Part shown: positions 55,056 to 64,000 of the stretch, one piece after another | How positions within the stretch are numbered: position 1 is the first letter of the stretch | How the letters are laid out: the number at the start of each line of letters is the position of its first letter | Assembly: GCA_019419545.1 (NCBI GenBank) | Contig: DXZT01000016.1 | Location: 9,847 to 73,846, forward strand | Reading direction: 5' to 3' | Length of the DNA: 64,000 bases | Origin: Collinsella sp. | GTDB taxonomy: Bacteria > Actinomycetota > Coriobacteriia > Coriobacteriales > Coriobacteriaceae | Translations under genes and position numbers: made by a program | The notes under the pieces: generated by a model | Database searches by the model: none | Seen by the model: the letters and a program-made list of their open reading frames with translations, nothing else | Told to the model about the DNA's origin: nothing

Positions 55056-56062
55056 ATGCTGTTCGATGTTTGGGGTAGCGATACCCTTATCCACTGGGCC
55101 GGCTGGGCCATGGTCTTTATTGGCCTGATCGTGCTCAACGAAGTCGGCCGCCGCACCAAGCTGGGCGCGGCAATCATCTTTGGCGTGGCTCCGCTGGCCA
55201 TGACCATCTACTGCGTCGCCATCGCCGTGGGCGTTTCGCAAGGCGCCGAGTGGGCGCTCACCAACCCCACCCATGTGTACCAGAACAGCTGGTTCCACTA
55301 CGCCAAGGTATACGCGGCGCTCGCCGGTTGCTGGGGCTTCATTGCCATTAAGTACCAGTGGGGAAAGATCGGCAAGGCGCATTGGTTCCGCGCATGGCCG
55401 TTTGTGATCTCGCCATCAACATCATGATCGCCGTCGTATCCGACTTTGAGAGCGCCTATCACTTCTTTGTCCTGGGCGAGTCCACCTGGGTCACCTCCGA
55501 AGGTGCTACGCAGCTGGCCGGCTGGAACAACGTGTTCAACGGCATCGCCGGTCTCATCAACATCTTCTGCATGACCGGTTGGTGGAGCGTCTACGCCTCC
55601 GAGGATCAGACCGATATGCTGTGGCCCGACATGACCTGGGTCTACATCATCGCCTACGATATCTGGAACTTCTGCTACACCTACAACTGCCTGCCCACCC
55701 ACTCCTGGTTCTGCGGCTTTGCGCTGCTGCTGGCGCCCACCGTCGCCGCCTTTATCTGGAACAAGGGCGGCTGGATCCAGAACCGCGCCTTTACGCTGGC
55801 TATTTGGTGCATGTTTGCCCAGGTATTCCCCTACTTCCAGGAGGAGTCCATCTTTGTGACCCACTCCACGCTCGACCCCGGCGCCGCTACCGCGGTCTCG
55901 ATCGCCGCACTGGTCGCCAACGTCGCCGCGATCATCTACATCGCCTACCGCGCCAAGAAGCTCGGCCGCAATCCCTACAAGCAGGATGTCTTTGAGGGCA
56001 CCAGCGATTGGGAGAAGGCTACCGCTCGCCGCGCCAAGGTGGATTACGCACACGCCGAGTAA
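55056..56062 (+). pseudogene. Frameshifted multispan membrane protein (DUF5692-like)
   Basis: Two overlapping frames together read as one protein of about 335 residues. The first runs MLFDVWGSDTLIHWAGWAMVF to WFRAWPF and then goes out of frame at about 55400; the second continues DLAINIMIAVVSDFESAYHF to VDYAHAE. A single missing base near 55395-55412 would restore it. There are about eight hydrophobic segments with many Trp and Tyr. I believe it belongs to the uncharacterised DUF5692 group, with moderate certainty. It may be a true mutation or a sequence error. Confidence 0.7.
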
Positions 56063-56133
56063 CGCGCCCGGCGCAGACATCGCTTGAGCACGAAGCAGCA
56101 TAGCCGGCTCCGCGCAACTCAACGCATTGTAGA

Positions 56134-56173
56134 GCCCCCGGAATGTGATTCGTTCGCGTTCCGGGGGCCTTTT
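56134..56173 (+). terminator. Rho-independent terminator
   Basis: GCCCCCGGAA pairs perfectly with TTCCGGGGGC, followed by CTTTTG. It ends the TetR/membrane-protein transcript. Confidence 0.88.
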
Positions 56174-56295
56174 GCCGCCGCGAGGATGCGGCCGAACGAT
56201 GCGCTCAGGTTAAATCGGATCTTATATTTCGCACGCGCTTTATATGGCTCCATTTTTGGGTACAGTGTTGTCCCGATATTGAGCTTGGGGGATGT

Positions 56296-57792
56296 ATGAA
56301 TGATGAGACGATGGGCCAAGAGGATGCGGCCCAAGATGCAGAAGCTTGCGCTGAGGCCTTGGAGAGCTTAGACCGGATTTCACTCGATGAGATTGCGTTT
56401 GACGATTCGGGCGTTGATGTGCAGGATGAGCCGGAAACCGAGGCGCAATCCGATAATCAGGATGCAGGCGACGTTGAGCCTGCCGAGGATGAGGCAGATC
56501 ACGAAGGCACCGAAAGCGAGGCCGGCAACCAGCCCGAATCCGACACGGGCGAGGAAACCGTCTTGCTCGACAGCTTGCCGGCCGAGGATTCGCTGACTCG
56601 CGAGCTTCCTGGCCTGGGTTCCGCACCAGCCGTGGACGAGACCATCGCCATGGGCGATATACCCCTGCCGTCCGTTCCCTCGGCACGCGAGGCCGAGGTC
56701 CGCCATCGCAAGATGTCGCCCAAGCGCCGCAATCTGATGGTCGCCGGTGTCGTGGCCGTCGCGCTCGTCGCCGGCGGTGCAGGCTATGCTGCCTGGAACG
56801 GATATCAGCAAGAGCAGGCTGCCGCTGTCGCCGCCAATGCCCACACGATGATGTCGGTGCAGATTGGCATGCATGCCGCGGGCCTCGACTGTTCCACTGG
56901 CTCCAAGATTCCCGTACAGGTGAGCGGTCAGGATTCTGACGGCTCCTCCGTGAGCGAAACGCTCTATGTTGACGAGCACGGCCGCGGCATCAAACTGCTG
57001 CCCGGCGATTACACGCTCTCCATCGCTGCCTCCCCCATCGCGGCCGACGGCACCATCTATACCGTCCCGACCACCAAGACGCAGGTCACCGTTAAGAGCG
57101 ATGGACAGGATTTAAGTGCCCAGGCCACCTTTAAGCTCAAGGTGCCTTCGGCCGACACGGTGACTGACGACCAGATCGATGCCGCCGCCAAGTATGCCGA
57201 GGAGGGCGGTGCGAGCTCCGCCGCGGCTGCCAAAGTGCTCCAGCAGGCAGCAACCGCGCGGCGCGACGCCGCCGTCAATGCCGTGAGCGCGCAAAAGGCA
57301 CAGGCGTCCCGTGATGCTGACGCTCGCCACAAGGCAACCGACCTCTACCAGCTCGATATTCCCGTCGAGTGGTACGGCAAGGTCGCAACTTGGCAAAACG
57401 GAAGCACGCTATGCATCTATCTGGGCGACGACGCCAATACGCCGCTCGTGACGCTCGTCGCGGTGCGCGAGGGCGAGAGCTTTACGCCCGATGAAGGCGA
57501 TACGGTTTTGGGTGCGGCCAATCTAGGCAACGGTTATACCGTCTACGCCAGCGGCCCCGTCTATCCGTACGTGGTGCCCCAGACCATCAACGGGCGGACG
57601 CAGAATCCCGTGTCGACCTACCCCATGGATACGGCCATTGAGCTTGTCGAGCTGACGACCGGCAACCGCTATACGTATAGCCAGATCAAGAACGACCTGG
57701 TGGGTAAAGACGGCAAGGCCGATGGTGCCACTAAGCTCGAAACCGACTACCTCGCGCAGATCCTGCTGCCGAGTATCAAAGCCCAGGACTAG
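56296..57792 (+). CDS. Membrane-anchored extracytoplasmic protein
   Basis: 498 residues. An acidic cytoplasmic N-terminus (about 1-140) with a Lys/Arg cluster KMSPKRRN is followed by one span (LMVAGVVAVALVAGGAGYAAW) and a secreted C-terminal region of about 325 residues with an Ala-rich helical segment. No family is recognised. The acidic Thr/Ser-rich cytoplasmic part could be a kinase target, which is inference only. Confidence 0.7.
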   Translation: MNDETMGQEDAAQDAEACAEALESLDRISLDEIAFDDSGVDVQDEPETEAQSDNQDAGDVEPAEDEADHEGTESEAGNQPESDTGEETVLLDSLPAEDSLTRELPGLGSAPAVDETIAMGDIPLPSVPSAREAEVRHRKMSPKRRNLMVAGVVAVALVAGGAGYAAWNGYQQEQAAAVAANAHTMMSVQIGMHAAGLDCSTGSKIPVQVSGQDSDGSSVSETLYVDEHGRGIKLLPGDYTLSIAASPIAADGTIYTVPTTKTQVTVKSDGQDLSAQATFKLKVPSADTVTDDQIDAAAKYAEEGGASSAAAAKVLQQAATARRDAAVNAVSAQKAQASRDADARHKATDLYQLDIPVEWYGKVATWQNGSTLCIYLGDDANTPLVTLVAVREGESFTPDEGDTVLGAANLGNGYTVYASGPVYPYVVPQTINGRTQNPVSTYPMDTAIELVELTTGNRYTYSQIKNDLVGKDGKADGATKLETDYLAQILLPSIKAQD

Positions 57793-57865
57793 CCTGGCGC
57801 AGCAAGGTGCTCCCCAACCGTGATGAAGGAGCCAGGAGGTCCTGACCCCACAGGCCCATAGATGA

Positions 57866-59218
57866 TTAGGCAAGGAGCCACTTCCATGCGGGCATAACGT
57901 GTACCACACCGTGCTCGCATGGAATATCGGTCTGTTCATCCATGGTAACGATTGCCGACTCGCCAAGATCAAACTGGGCCATCGAGGCATCAAGCGCGGC
58001 GATTTCGCGCTCGCGCGTTTTCTCACTTGCCATATCCGCACTCACCTGAATCAGGCTATAAGCCCGCATGAGAAGCGCATCCCCAGCCACAAAGTCCACC
58101 TCATGGCTTTTGCTCTTCTCTTTGATTAGCAGGCGGCAGACCGAGCCGGTCCTCACCGCGGGAGTCCTTCTTCTTAGCGCATTGAACACTGCGGTCTCGA
58201 GCCTCTGGCCCTGGTCCAATGCCGATGCGGGAGAGAATGCTCCAAACATCGCAGGGTCGACAGCGTAGACCTTAGACGCAGACCGCATGTTATTTGCCAG
58301 TGAACGCGTGAACTCCGGCACAGAAAATAACAGGTAGGCGTCCTCATAATACTCAAGTAAGTCGCTGAGCGAATTACGACTGACGGGTATCTGTCTGCTC
58401 TTGAACTCGTTGTACACTTTGTTCACTGACAGCTCTCGTCCCGAAGATGCCATACACCGCGTCAAGAACAGCGATGCCAGGCGAGGGTTCTTGACGTCGT
58501 AACGTTCAACGACGTCCATGGCGACCGTTCGCGAAGCATATTCCTGTAGCAGCTGAATCGCGTCTGCAGGCGTCTGCTCAAGTGTCGCGATGAATCCCCC
58601 TCGTTCAAGATACCCGATCAGATGATGTCGAAGCAGCGCTGCATCGCTCGGGGAAAAGGTCGCATCTGACTCGAGAACGCTCCCCGTCTTATATCGAACG
58701 TATTCCGAAAAACTCAACGGAAAAAGCTCTCGCACAAGAGAACGACCCCTGAACTCGCTCTTAAGTTCTGAGGACAGCATCTTAGAAGAAGATCCCGTCA
58801 CATAGACGGTCGCTTTCTCCGTATCGACTACACGCCGCAGAAACGCACCCCATTCGGGAATTTCCTGGATCTCGTCAAAGAAAATGTAAGCGCCCTCGGT
58901 TCGAGCAACAGGATACAGCGCATAGAACGTGTCGAGCACGTCCGCCAGCAGCGATGGCTCATACGGGCGCAAGCGCTCATCCTCAAAATTGAAGTAAAGC
59001 ATCCGGTCAAGCTCGACGCCCCGGCTCTGAAGCCGCCGCATCTCCTGATACAGGCGATACGTCTTTCCACAACGGCGGGCCCCCACAATCACATTTACGA
59101 TGTTGTCGCGCTTTGGCTCCTGTGGGTTTCCTAGATCAAGGTCTCGCTCAAAGACCTGCGGAACCCCCTGCTGTTCAAAGTCCTTTATTTTCTGGGCGAT
59201 CAAGTCGTTGAATGCCAT
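57866..59218 (-). CDS. AAA_14/DUF4143 family ATPase, second member
   Basis: 450 residues. Walker A VIVGARRCGKTYRLYQEM is near residue 45, Walker B AYIFFDEIQEIPEW and sensor VYVTGSSSKML follow, with a DUF4143-type C-terminal part containing SHEVDFVAGD. It shares the fold but little sequence with the ATPase at 14323. It too is preceded by tandem repeats with inverted half-sites. Function unknown for the family. Confidence 0.88.
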   Translation of the reverse strand: MAFNDLIAQKIKDFEQQGVPQVFERDLDLGNPQEPKRDNIVNVIVGARRCGKTYRLYQEMRRLQSRGVELDRMLYFNFEDERLRPYEPSLLADVLDTFYALYPVARTEGAYIFFDEIQEIPEWGAFLRRVVDTEKATVYVTGSSSKMLSSELKSEFRGRSLVRELFPLSFSEYVRYKTGSVLESDATFSPSDAALLRHHLIGYLERGGFIATLEQTPADAIQLLQEYASRTVAMDVVERYDVKNPRLASLFLTRCMASSGRELSVNKVYNEFKSRQIPVSRNSLSDLLEYYEDAYLLFSVPEFTRSLANNMRSASKVYAVDPAMFGAFSPASALDQGQRLETAVFNALRRRTPAVRTGSVCRLLIKEKSKSHEVDFVAGDALLMRAYSLIQVSADMASEKTREREIAALDASMAQFDLGESAIVTMDEQTDIPCEHGVVHVMPAWKWLLA

Positions 59219-59242
59219 GATTCTCCAATCTTGCTCTCTAGC

Positions 59243-59303
59243 TAATCAAAATTATAGCGATTCTTGATTAATTAGAGATCAAGATTATGTCTGACTTGAT
59301 TAA
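59243..59303 (-). promoter_or_regulatory. Tandem operator-like repeats upstream of ATPase
   Basis: Two units 32-33 bases apart, each bounded by TAATCAA-type and CTTGATTAA half-sites with an ATAAT-like -10 inside. The layout parallels the 34-bp repeats before the other AAA_14 gene, with a different sequence. Confidence 0.6.
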
Positions 59304-59397
59304 CACTTAAGCAAGTTTTTTCACTATTACTGCTCGAAGGATGCCGAGTGGCTGAGAGGGCAACCAAGCTCGAATGCGACTCCCTGGACAGTCGATT

Positions 59398-59429
59398 TGG
59401 GACGGGACTTTTTTGACTACCCCGTCCCA
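59398..59429. repeat. TGGGACGGG palindrome
   Basis: TGGGACGGG and CCCGTCCCA pair perfectly around a T-rich centre. It lies between the ATPase start region and the small Pro-rich gene, and looks like another dispersed palindromic unit. Confidence 0.6.
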
Positions 59430-59462
59430 GGAAATCATCGCCAAATTAGCTACTTGATGCAA

Positions 59463-59657
59463 CTAGCGCCAGGGGTCGGCTTCGAACAGCGGCTCGCGCT
59501 CGGGGCGGCGATCGCTGTAGGGATCGTAGCCGTCATCGTCCTCGTTCTCGGCACGGATGTAGGGGTCGCGCGGCTTGGGCGCCGGCTTAGGCACAGGCTT
59601 GGGTGCGGCGGGTGCGGCATCGGTCGCCGGCGCGCTTGTCTTGATCTCGTCTTTCAT
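59463..59657 (-). CDS. Small Pro/Ala-rich hypothetical protein
   Basis: 64 residues, MKDEIKTSAPATDAAPAAPK, then KPVPKPAPKP repeats and an acidic tail ending EADPWR. An AGGAG site lies 8 bases before the chosen ATG; an ATG two codons earlier is possible. It is low-complexity and likely disordered. It follows clpB on the same strand. Confidence 0.55.
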   Translation of the reverse strand: MKDEIKTSAPATDAAPAAPKPVPKPAPKPRDPYIRAENEDDDGYDPYSDRRPEREPLFEADPWR

Positions 59658-59788
59658 CTGCATAGCTCCTCGCATCGCATCCGTTCAATATCATCGATTG
59701 TCGCACGAAAAAGGGCGGCGGACCCAATTGGATCCGCCGCCCTTGGCGTTTAGAGACGGCTGGTAGATTTTAAGGCATGGCCCAAAAC

Positions 59789-62416
59789 CTACTCGGCGTC
59801 GGGGACCTCGTAGGTGGCCGCCGGCGTGTTGTCGCACACGACGGTAAAGCCGCCGTCCTTGTCGGCATCGACCGTCACCTGATCGCCCTCGCGCACCGTG
59901 CCGTCGATGATAGCGGCGGCGATGGCATCCACGACCTCGCGCTGAACCAGACGCTTGAGCGGACGGGCGCCAAAGACCGGGTCCAGGCCGCCCACGGCGA
60001 GCATCTGCTTGGCCGCCGGGGTGATGGCAAGCGTCATGCGCTCCTTGGCCAGACGCGCGCGGACGTCGGCGAGCTGGATGTCGACGATCTTCTCGATCTG
60101 CGCCATGCCGAGCGGATGGAACACCACGATATCGTCGATACGGTTGAGGAACTCGGGGCGGAAGGTCTGAGCCATGGCCGCGTCGACCTGATGGCGCATC
60201 TCCTCCTCGTCCTTGCCCGAAAGCTCGGCGATAGCCTTGGAGCCCACGTTAGACGTCATGATGATAATCGTGTTCTTGAAGGACACCTGGCGACCCTGAC
60301 CGTCGGTCAGACGGCCGTCGTCAAGCACCTGCAACAGCACGTTGAAGACATCTGGATGGGCCTTCTCCATCTCGTCGAGCAAGATCACGGAGTAGGGGCG
60401 ACGGCGCACGGCCTCGGTGAGCTGGCCGCCCTCGTCGTAACCCACGTATCCCGGGGGCGCACCGATCAGACGCTGGACGCTGAACTTCTCCATGTACTCG
60501 GACATGTCGATACGCACGAGCGCGCGCTCGTCGTCGAACAGGCACTCGGCAAGCGCCTTGGCGAGCTCGGTCTTGCCCACGCCGGTGGGGCCCAGGAAGA
60601 AGAAGCTGCCGATGGGCTTGTCCGGATCGGAGAGACCCGCACGGCTGCAGCGCACGGCCGCGGCGACGGCGGAGACGGCCTCGTCCTGGCCGATGACGCG
60701 CTTATGCAGCTCACCCTCCAAGCCCTTCAGCTTGTCGAGCTCGCCCTGCATCATCTTGGACACGGGCACGCCGGTCCAGGCACTCACGACCTCGGCGATC
60801 TCATCGGAGGTCACCTGTTCGTTGAGGCCCTCGCCGTCCTGCTGCTTTTGCGCCTCGAGCGCAGCCTCGGAATCCTGAATCTGCTGTTGCAGGCCCGGAA
60901 TCACGGAGTAGCGCAGCTCGGACGCACGGCCCAGATCACCATTGCGCGTCGCGCGCTCCTCTTCGCTCCTGGCCTCGTCGAGCTGTCCCTTGAGCTCTTG
61001 CACGTGGTCGATGGCGTTCTTCTGGTTGAGCCAGCCAGCCTTTTGCACGTTGAGTTTTTCCTGGACCTCGGCGATCTCCTGACGCAGGGCCTCCAGACGC
61101 TCCTTGGAGGCGTCGTCGGTCTCCTTCATGAGCGCCTGCTCCTCGATCTGCAGCTGGGTGAGCTGACGCGTGGTGGCGTCAATCTCGACCGGCATGCTGT
61201 CGAGCTCCATGCGCAGGCGGCTTGCCGCCTCATCGACCAGGTCGATGGCCTTGTCGGGCAGGAAGCGGTCGGCGATATAGCGATCGGAGAGGTCGGCGGC
61301 GGCCACGAGCGCGCTATCGGTGATGTGCACGCCGTGGAAGATCTCGTACTTCTCCTTGAGGCCACGCAGAATCGAGATGGTGTCCTCGACGGTAGGCTCG
61401 CTCACCATAACGGTCTGGAAACGACGGGCGAGCGCCGCGTCCTTCTCGATGTACTTGCGGTATTCGTCGAGCGTGGTCGCGCCGATCGCATGCAGGTCGC
61501 CACGGGCGAGCGCCGGCTTGAGGATGTTGCCTGCGTCCATGGAGCCCTCGGTGGCACCCGCGCCCACAATGGTGTGAAGCTCATCGATGAACAGGATGAC
61601 CTTACCTTCGGATTTTTGCACTTCTTTGAGCACGGCCTTTAAGCGGTCCTCGAACTCACCACGGTACTTGGCGCCGGCGACCAACGCGCTCATGTCGAGC
61701 TCGATGAGGTCGCGGTCGCGCAGGGTGCTCGGCACATCGCCGGCCACGATACGCTGGGCGATGCCCTCGACGATAGCCGTTTTACCGACGCCCGGCTCAC
61801 CGATGAGCACGGGGTTGTTCTTGGTGCGGCGGGACAGAACCTGAATGGTACGGCGGATCTCGTCGGTACGGCCGATGACCGGGTCGAGCTTACCGGCGCG
61901 GGCAAGATCGCAGATGTTGCGACCGTACTGCTCCAACGCCTCAAACTGGGTCTTGTCCTCGGCAGACGTCACGCGGTCATCGCCACGCAGCTCCTCGTAG
62001 ACCTGCTCGATGCGCTCCTTGGTCACGCCAGCGTCACGCAGTACACGACCAGCCTCGCCCTTGTCCTCGGCAAGCGCCATCAGCAGATGCTCGGTCACCA
62101 CAAAGCTGTCGCCCATCTTGGTGGCCTTCTTCTCGGCCTTTTCGATGACGCGGACGAGCTCGTTGGACAGGCCCATCTGCTGACCCTCGCCCGAAACCTT
62201 GGGCGCGCGGTCGACGGCATCCTGCGTGGAGCGTGCGAGCTGGGCCGGATCAGCGCCGATGCGCTCGATGATCACGGAGATATTGCGCTCGCCGGCACCG
62301 AGCAGGGCAGACAGCAGGTGAATCGGCTCCACCGCGCCGGCCTGCGCATCGGCAGCCGTGCTCATGGCGGTCTGCAACGCCTCGCGCGACGTCATTGCTA
62401 GCTTATCGATTCTCAT
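59789..62416 (-). CDS. clpB: Disaggregase chaperone ClpB
   Basis: 875 residues. The N-terminal double Clp_N repeat, Walker A GEPGVGKTA at 206-213, the M-domain coiled coil around 410-530, and the second Walker A GPTGVGKTE near 610 are all present, in the order of ClpB hexamers that rescue aggregated proteins with DnaK. Upstream a 62480-62530 pair ATCTTATA/TATAAGAT is a possible control element; no classical CIRCE or HAIR site is seen. Confidence 0.97.
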   Translation of the reverse strand: MRIDKLAMTSREALQTAMSTAADAQAGAVEPIHLLSALLGAGERNISVIIERIGADPAQLARSTQDAVDRAPKVSGEGQQMGLSNELVRVIEKAEKKATKMGDSFVVTEHLLMALAEDKGEAGRVLRDAGVTKERIEQVYEELRGDDRVTSAEDKTQFEALEQYGRNICDLARAGKLDPVIGRTDEIRRTIQVLSRRTKNNPVLIGEPGVGKTAIVEGIAQRIVAGDVPSTLRDRDLIELDMSALVAGAKYRGEFEDRLKAVLKEVQKSEGKVILFIDELHTIVGAGATEGSMDAGNILKPALARGDLHAIGATTLDEYRKYIEKDAALARRFQTVMVSEPTVEDTISILRGLKEKYEIFHGVHITDSALVAAADLSDRYIADRFLPDKAIDLVDEAASRLRMELDSMPVEIDATTRQLTQLQIEEQALMKETDDASKERLEALRQEIAEVQEKLNVQKAGWLNQKNAIDHVQELKGQLDEARSEEERATRNGDLGRASELRYSVIPGLQQQIQDSEAALEAQKQQDGEGLNEQVTSDEIAEVVSAWTGVPVSKMMQGELDKLKGLEGELHKRVIGQDEAVSAVAAAVRCSRAGLSDPDKPIGSFFFLGPTGVGKTELAKALAECLFDDERALVRIDMSEYMEKFSVQRLIGAPPGYVGYDEGGQLTEAVRRRPYSVILLDEMEKAHPDVFNVLLQVLDDGRLTDGQGRQVSFKNTIIIMTSNVGSKAIAELSGKDEEEMRHQVDAAMAQTFRPEFLNRIDDIVVFHPLGMAQIEKIVDIQLADVRARLAKERMTLAITPAAKQMLAVGGLDPVFGARPLKRLVQREVVDAIAAAIIDGTVREGDQVTVDADKDGGFTVVCDNTPAATYEVPDAE

Positions 62417-62557
62417 GGAATCACCTCTCTTGGGGCGGCCGCCCTACGGGGCGGCTTCACGTTGTTCGAGAAGTATTGTTGCCAGCTTTGTGCGATCTTA
62501 TACATAAATCTAAGTCTCTATATATAAGATTTTCTGAGTGTTCCCACGACATGCAAA

Positions 62558-62590
62558 CCACCACAAAGGGGACAGACACCTTTGTGGTGG
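62558..62590. repeat. CCACCACAAAGG palindrome, copy 1
   Basis: A 12-bp perfect stem with a 9-base loop GGACAGACA. The same element is at 63361-63393 with one loop difference; the two flank the next gene. Confidence 0.85.
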
Positions 62591-62599
62591 TCGCGGTCT

Positions 62600-63271
62600 C
62601 TACTCCTTCGCCGGACCCGTACTTCCCGATTCGACGGTCCAGGGCATCTCATCCTCGAACAGCCATGTACGGGCAGACCCACTATCGCGTGCAGCCTGCG
62701 GGTCAGGCAAGCAGGTCTGTTTATAGGCATCTTGGATACACTGGCCCATAAAATCGTTGAGCTCGGTCTGGTCGCCCTCCATGACATAGGCGACATCGCC
62801 GTCCATGATGTAGATGCCCGGACCCTCATTGTCCTCGTAGCCCGGATCGTACGAGACATCACATAACTTTGCGCCGTTTGCAGTGTCCAGCTCGATGGAA
62901 GAGTGGCATCCGCCAACCATGTCGTTCGCTTTTGCCCGATAGGACGCATATCCATACCAGCGCTTAAAGATTTTGCCCTTGAGCAGCTCGGACGCCCTGT
63001 CGATCAGACCAGAATCCGTGGTATAGCGCATAGCCCCAAGCTGAATGCGTGGATAATTACTAATGCCCAGCGCAGCCGGTTGCTCATCAAAATCAACGGT
63101 AATGGTCTCAGGCTTGTCGTCGCCGGTCAGAAGTTCGACAGATTGAGTCACAGGCTTGACCACCGGCTCCGTCACCGCAGCAGGTAGAAATGCCATACCG
63201 ACAGCGCCCGCGCCAACCACAGCGATCGCAAGCGCCAAGACAATCAATCCAATACGGGCAGGACTTCTCAC
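62600..63271 (-). CDS. Secreted or membrane-anchored hypothetical protein
   Basis: 223 residues if started at the GTG after GAGGTGCTTTGCT; an ATG at 63304 is an alternative with a weaker site. An N-terminal signal anchor (RIGLIVLALAIAVVGAGAVGMAFL) precedes an extracytoplasmic domain with four cysteines (GGCHSS, KLCDVS, GQCIQDAYKQTC). Its GQC-containing segment resembles the end of the protein at 63505, so the two may be distant relatives. Family unknown. Confidence 0.65.
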   Translation of the reverse strand: MRSPARIGLIVLALAIAVVGAGAVGMAFLPAAVTEPVVKPVTQSVELLTGDDKPETITVDFDEQPAALGISNYPRIQLGAMRYTTDSGLIDRASELLKGKIFKRWYGYASYRAKANDMVGGCHSSIELDTANGAKLCDVSYDPGYEDNEGPGIYIMDGDVAYVMEGDQTELNDFMGQCIQDAYKQTCLPDPQAARDSGSARTWLFEDEMPWTVESGSTGPAKE

Positions 63272-63360
63272 AGCAAAGCACCTCACAATGCAAACCCGCG
63301 CCATTTGTCCTAATGATACCGCCGGCTAACACTATCACCAAAGAAGCCGCGCGCTCCCCA

Positions 63361-63393
63361 CCACCACAAAGGGGACAGGCACCTTTGTGGTGG
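63361..63393. repeat. CCACCACAAAGG palindrome, copy 2
   Basis: Same 12-bp stem as at 62558; the loop reads GGACAGGCA. It lies upstream of the secreted-protein gene. Confidence 0.85.
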
Positions 63394-63504
63394 TTTTCGA
63401 CGCTAACGGTCGACCATCTCACGCCATGAGATTAAACTTGAATTGTTCTCTGAACATATCCATTTCTGCCTATCCTCAACAGCTCTTTGTCTCGAGGAGC
63501 GCAT

Positions 63505-63984
63505 ATGAAGCCGTCTCATTCCACCGGTCGCAACGTCATCGCCATTCTCGCCATACCCATCGTGATGCTCTTCCTTATCGTCATCACGCCCTTTTCTTTT
63601 GGTATCGCCTCGCCCTTCGATCTTTGCGGGATGATCGACGCCGGCTCGCGTGCCACCTCGCTCTCCTTTGTCTGCCGTGGCGTGTTCTACGAATATGCAA
63701 TTCCCACCGGAAGTTGGCAGTCCAAGTTACCGTTGCTCGGCAAGGTCGACGGATGCTCTCCTTATTTCTGCCTCGAACCTCAGACAATGAATTATCTGAT
63801 CGACGACCAGCCCCTTGACTCCATCACCCTCGCCTACGACTACGCACCAAACACCGATGAGCGCCACATGAACCAAGTCCTCGACAAGCTGCTTGGACAG
63901 TGCGGGCTCACCGCGGAAGCCGGTCGAACCATCTATAGCAACCAGAAATCAAAACCACCCCTAAAAGGGGTGGTTTGCTCTTAG
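63505..63984 (+). CDS. Hypothetical membrane-anchored protein
   Basis: 159 residues after GAGGAGCGCAT. One N-terminal span (VIAILAIPIVMLFLIVITPFSFG) and an outer domain with about six cysteines, including KVDGCSPYFC and LLGQCG. The last ten codons coincide with a terminator hairpin, so the original stop may have been lost. Function unknown. Confidence 0.6.
   Translation: MKPSHSTGRNVIAILAIPIVMLFLIVITPFSFGIASPFDLCGMIDAGSRATSLSFVCRGVFYEYAIPTGSWQSKLPLLGKVDGCSPYFCLEPQTMNYLIDDQPLDSITLAYDYAPNTDERHMNQVLDKLLGQCGLTAEAGRTIYSNQKSKPPLKGVVCS
63952..63983 (+). terminator. Terminator inside the 3' end of the last gene
   Basis: AAACCACCCCT pairs with AGGGGTGGTTT around a 3-base loop, followed by GCTCTT. It ends just at the stop codon. 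Confidence 0.75.
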
Positions 63985-64000
63985 GGTATAACCCTTGGAT

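Noticed and set aside
59338..59400. tRNA-Ser-like sequence (GCCGAGTGGCTGAGAGGG).
   Set aside because: The D-arm-like stretch is not followed by a foldable anticodon arm, T-arm or acceptor complement.

Overview
The window is a chromosomal segment of a GC-rich anaerobic actinobacterium, most likely a gut Coriobacteriia member close to Collinsella. The grounds are pyruvate:ferredoxin oxidoreductase, an arginine deiminase pathway, several PTS systems, an actinobacterial pknB/FHA/PP2C/RodA-PBP cluster, dnaX-ybaB-recR, and many short palindromic dispersed repeats. This assignment is inferred from gene content only; there is no rRNA in the window.

Layout. 1-5109: a beta-glucoside (Lac/Cel-family) PTS operon on the minus strand, running regulator, IIA, IIB, IIC and a GH1 phospho-glucosidase cut by the window edge. 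5110-13630: arginine catabolism, with yfcC-type transporter, arcA, argF and arcC on the minus strand, and a divergent second arginine deiminase plus XRE regulator on the plus strand. A second, almost identical arcC sits downstream, so two 1-kb direct arcC repeats flank the region. 13631-19659: a gene remnant, an AAA_14/DUF4143 ATPase behind 34-bp operator-like repeats, a tandem hairpin array, and nifJ. 20004-27290: an AT-richer island bounded by two imperfect direct copies of the 3' end of an FHA gene. It holds the most interesting locus: a radical SAM/SPASM peptide maturase (21107-22465) followed by two small homologous precursor peptides that share an MKHIHP leader start and carry six Cys-to-Asp pairs each, a 35-aa membrane peptide, an ABC exporter, and a decayed methyltransferase. 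I read it as an uncharacterised thioether RiPP (ranthipeptide-like) system.

26854-30542: an FHA protein, a Ser/Thr kinase and a membrane-anchored Cys-containing protein. 30788-35357: recR, ybaB, small hypotheticals and dnaX. 36334-46394: a kinase, FhaA-like, FhaB-like, PP2C phosphatase, RodA-PBP fusion and PASTA kinase operon that should couple Ser/Thr phosphorylation to cell-wall growth. 46395-47053: terminator, tRNA-Arg with two partial copies of itself, and a seven-element alternating inverted-repeat array. 47054-50336: mannose PTS (manXYZ plus manO/DUF956). 50742-56062: hypA, a large multi-[4Fe-4S] FAD oxidoreductase with a divergent TetR regulator, and a frameshifted membrane protein. 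56296-63984: an anchored protein, a second AAA_14/DUF4143 ATPase, clpB, and small secreted or membrane proteins flanked by identical palindromes.

How it fits together: sugars enter by PTS, pyruvate is oxidised by NifJ, and arginine gives ATP through deiminase, carbamoyltransferase and carbamate kinase. Growth and division are under kinase/phosphatase/FHA control. The RiPP island and the duplicated arc and FHA segments are the accessory, recombination-prone parts.
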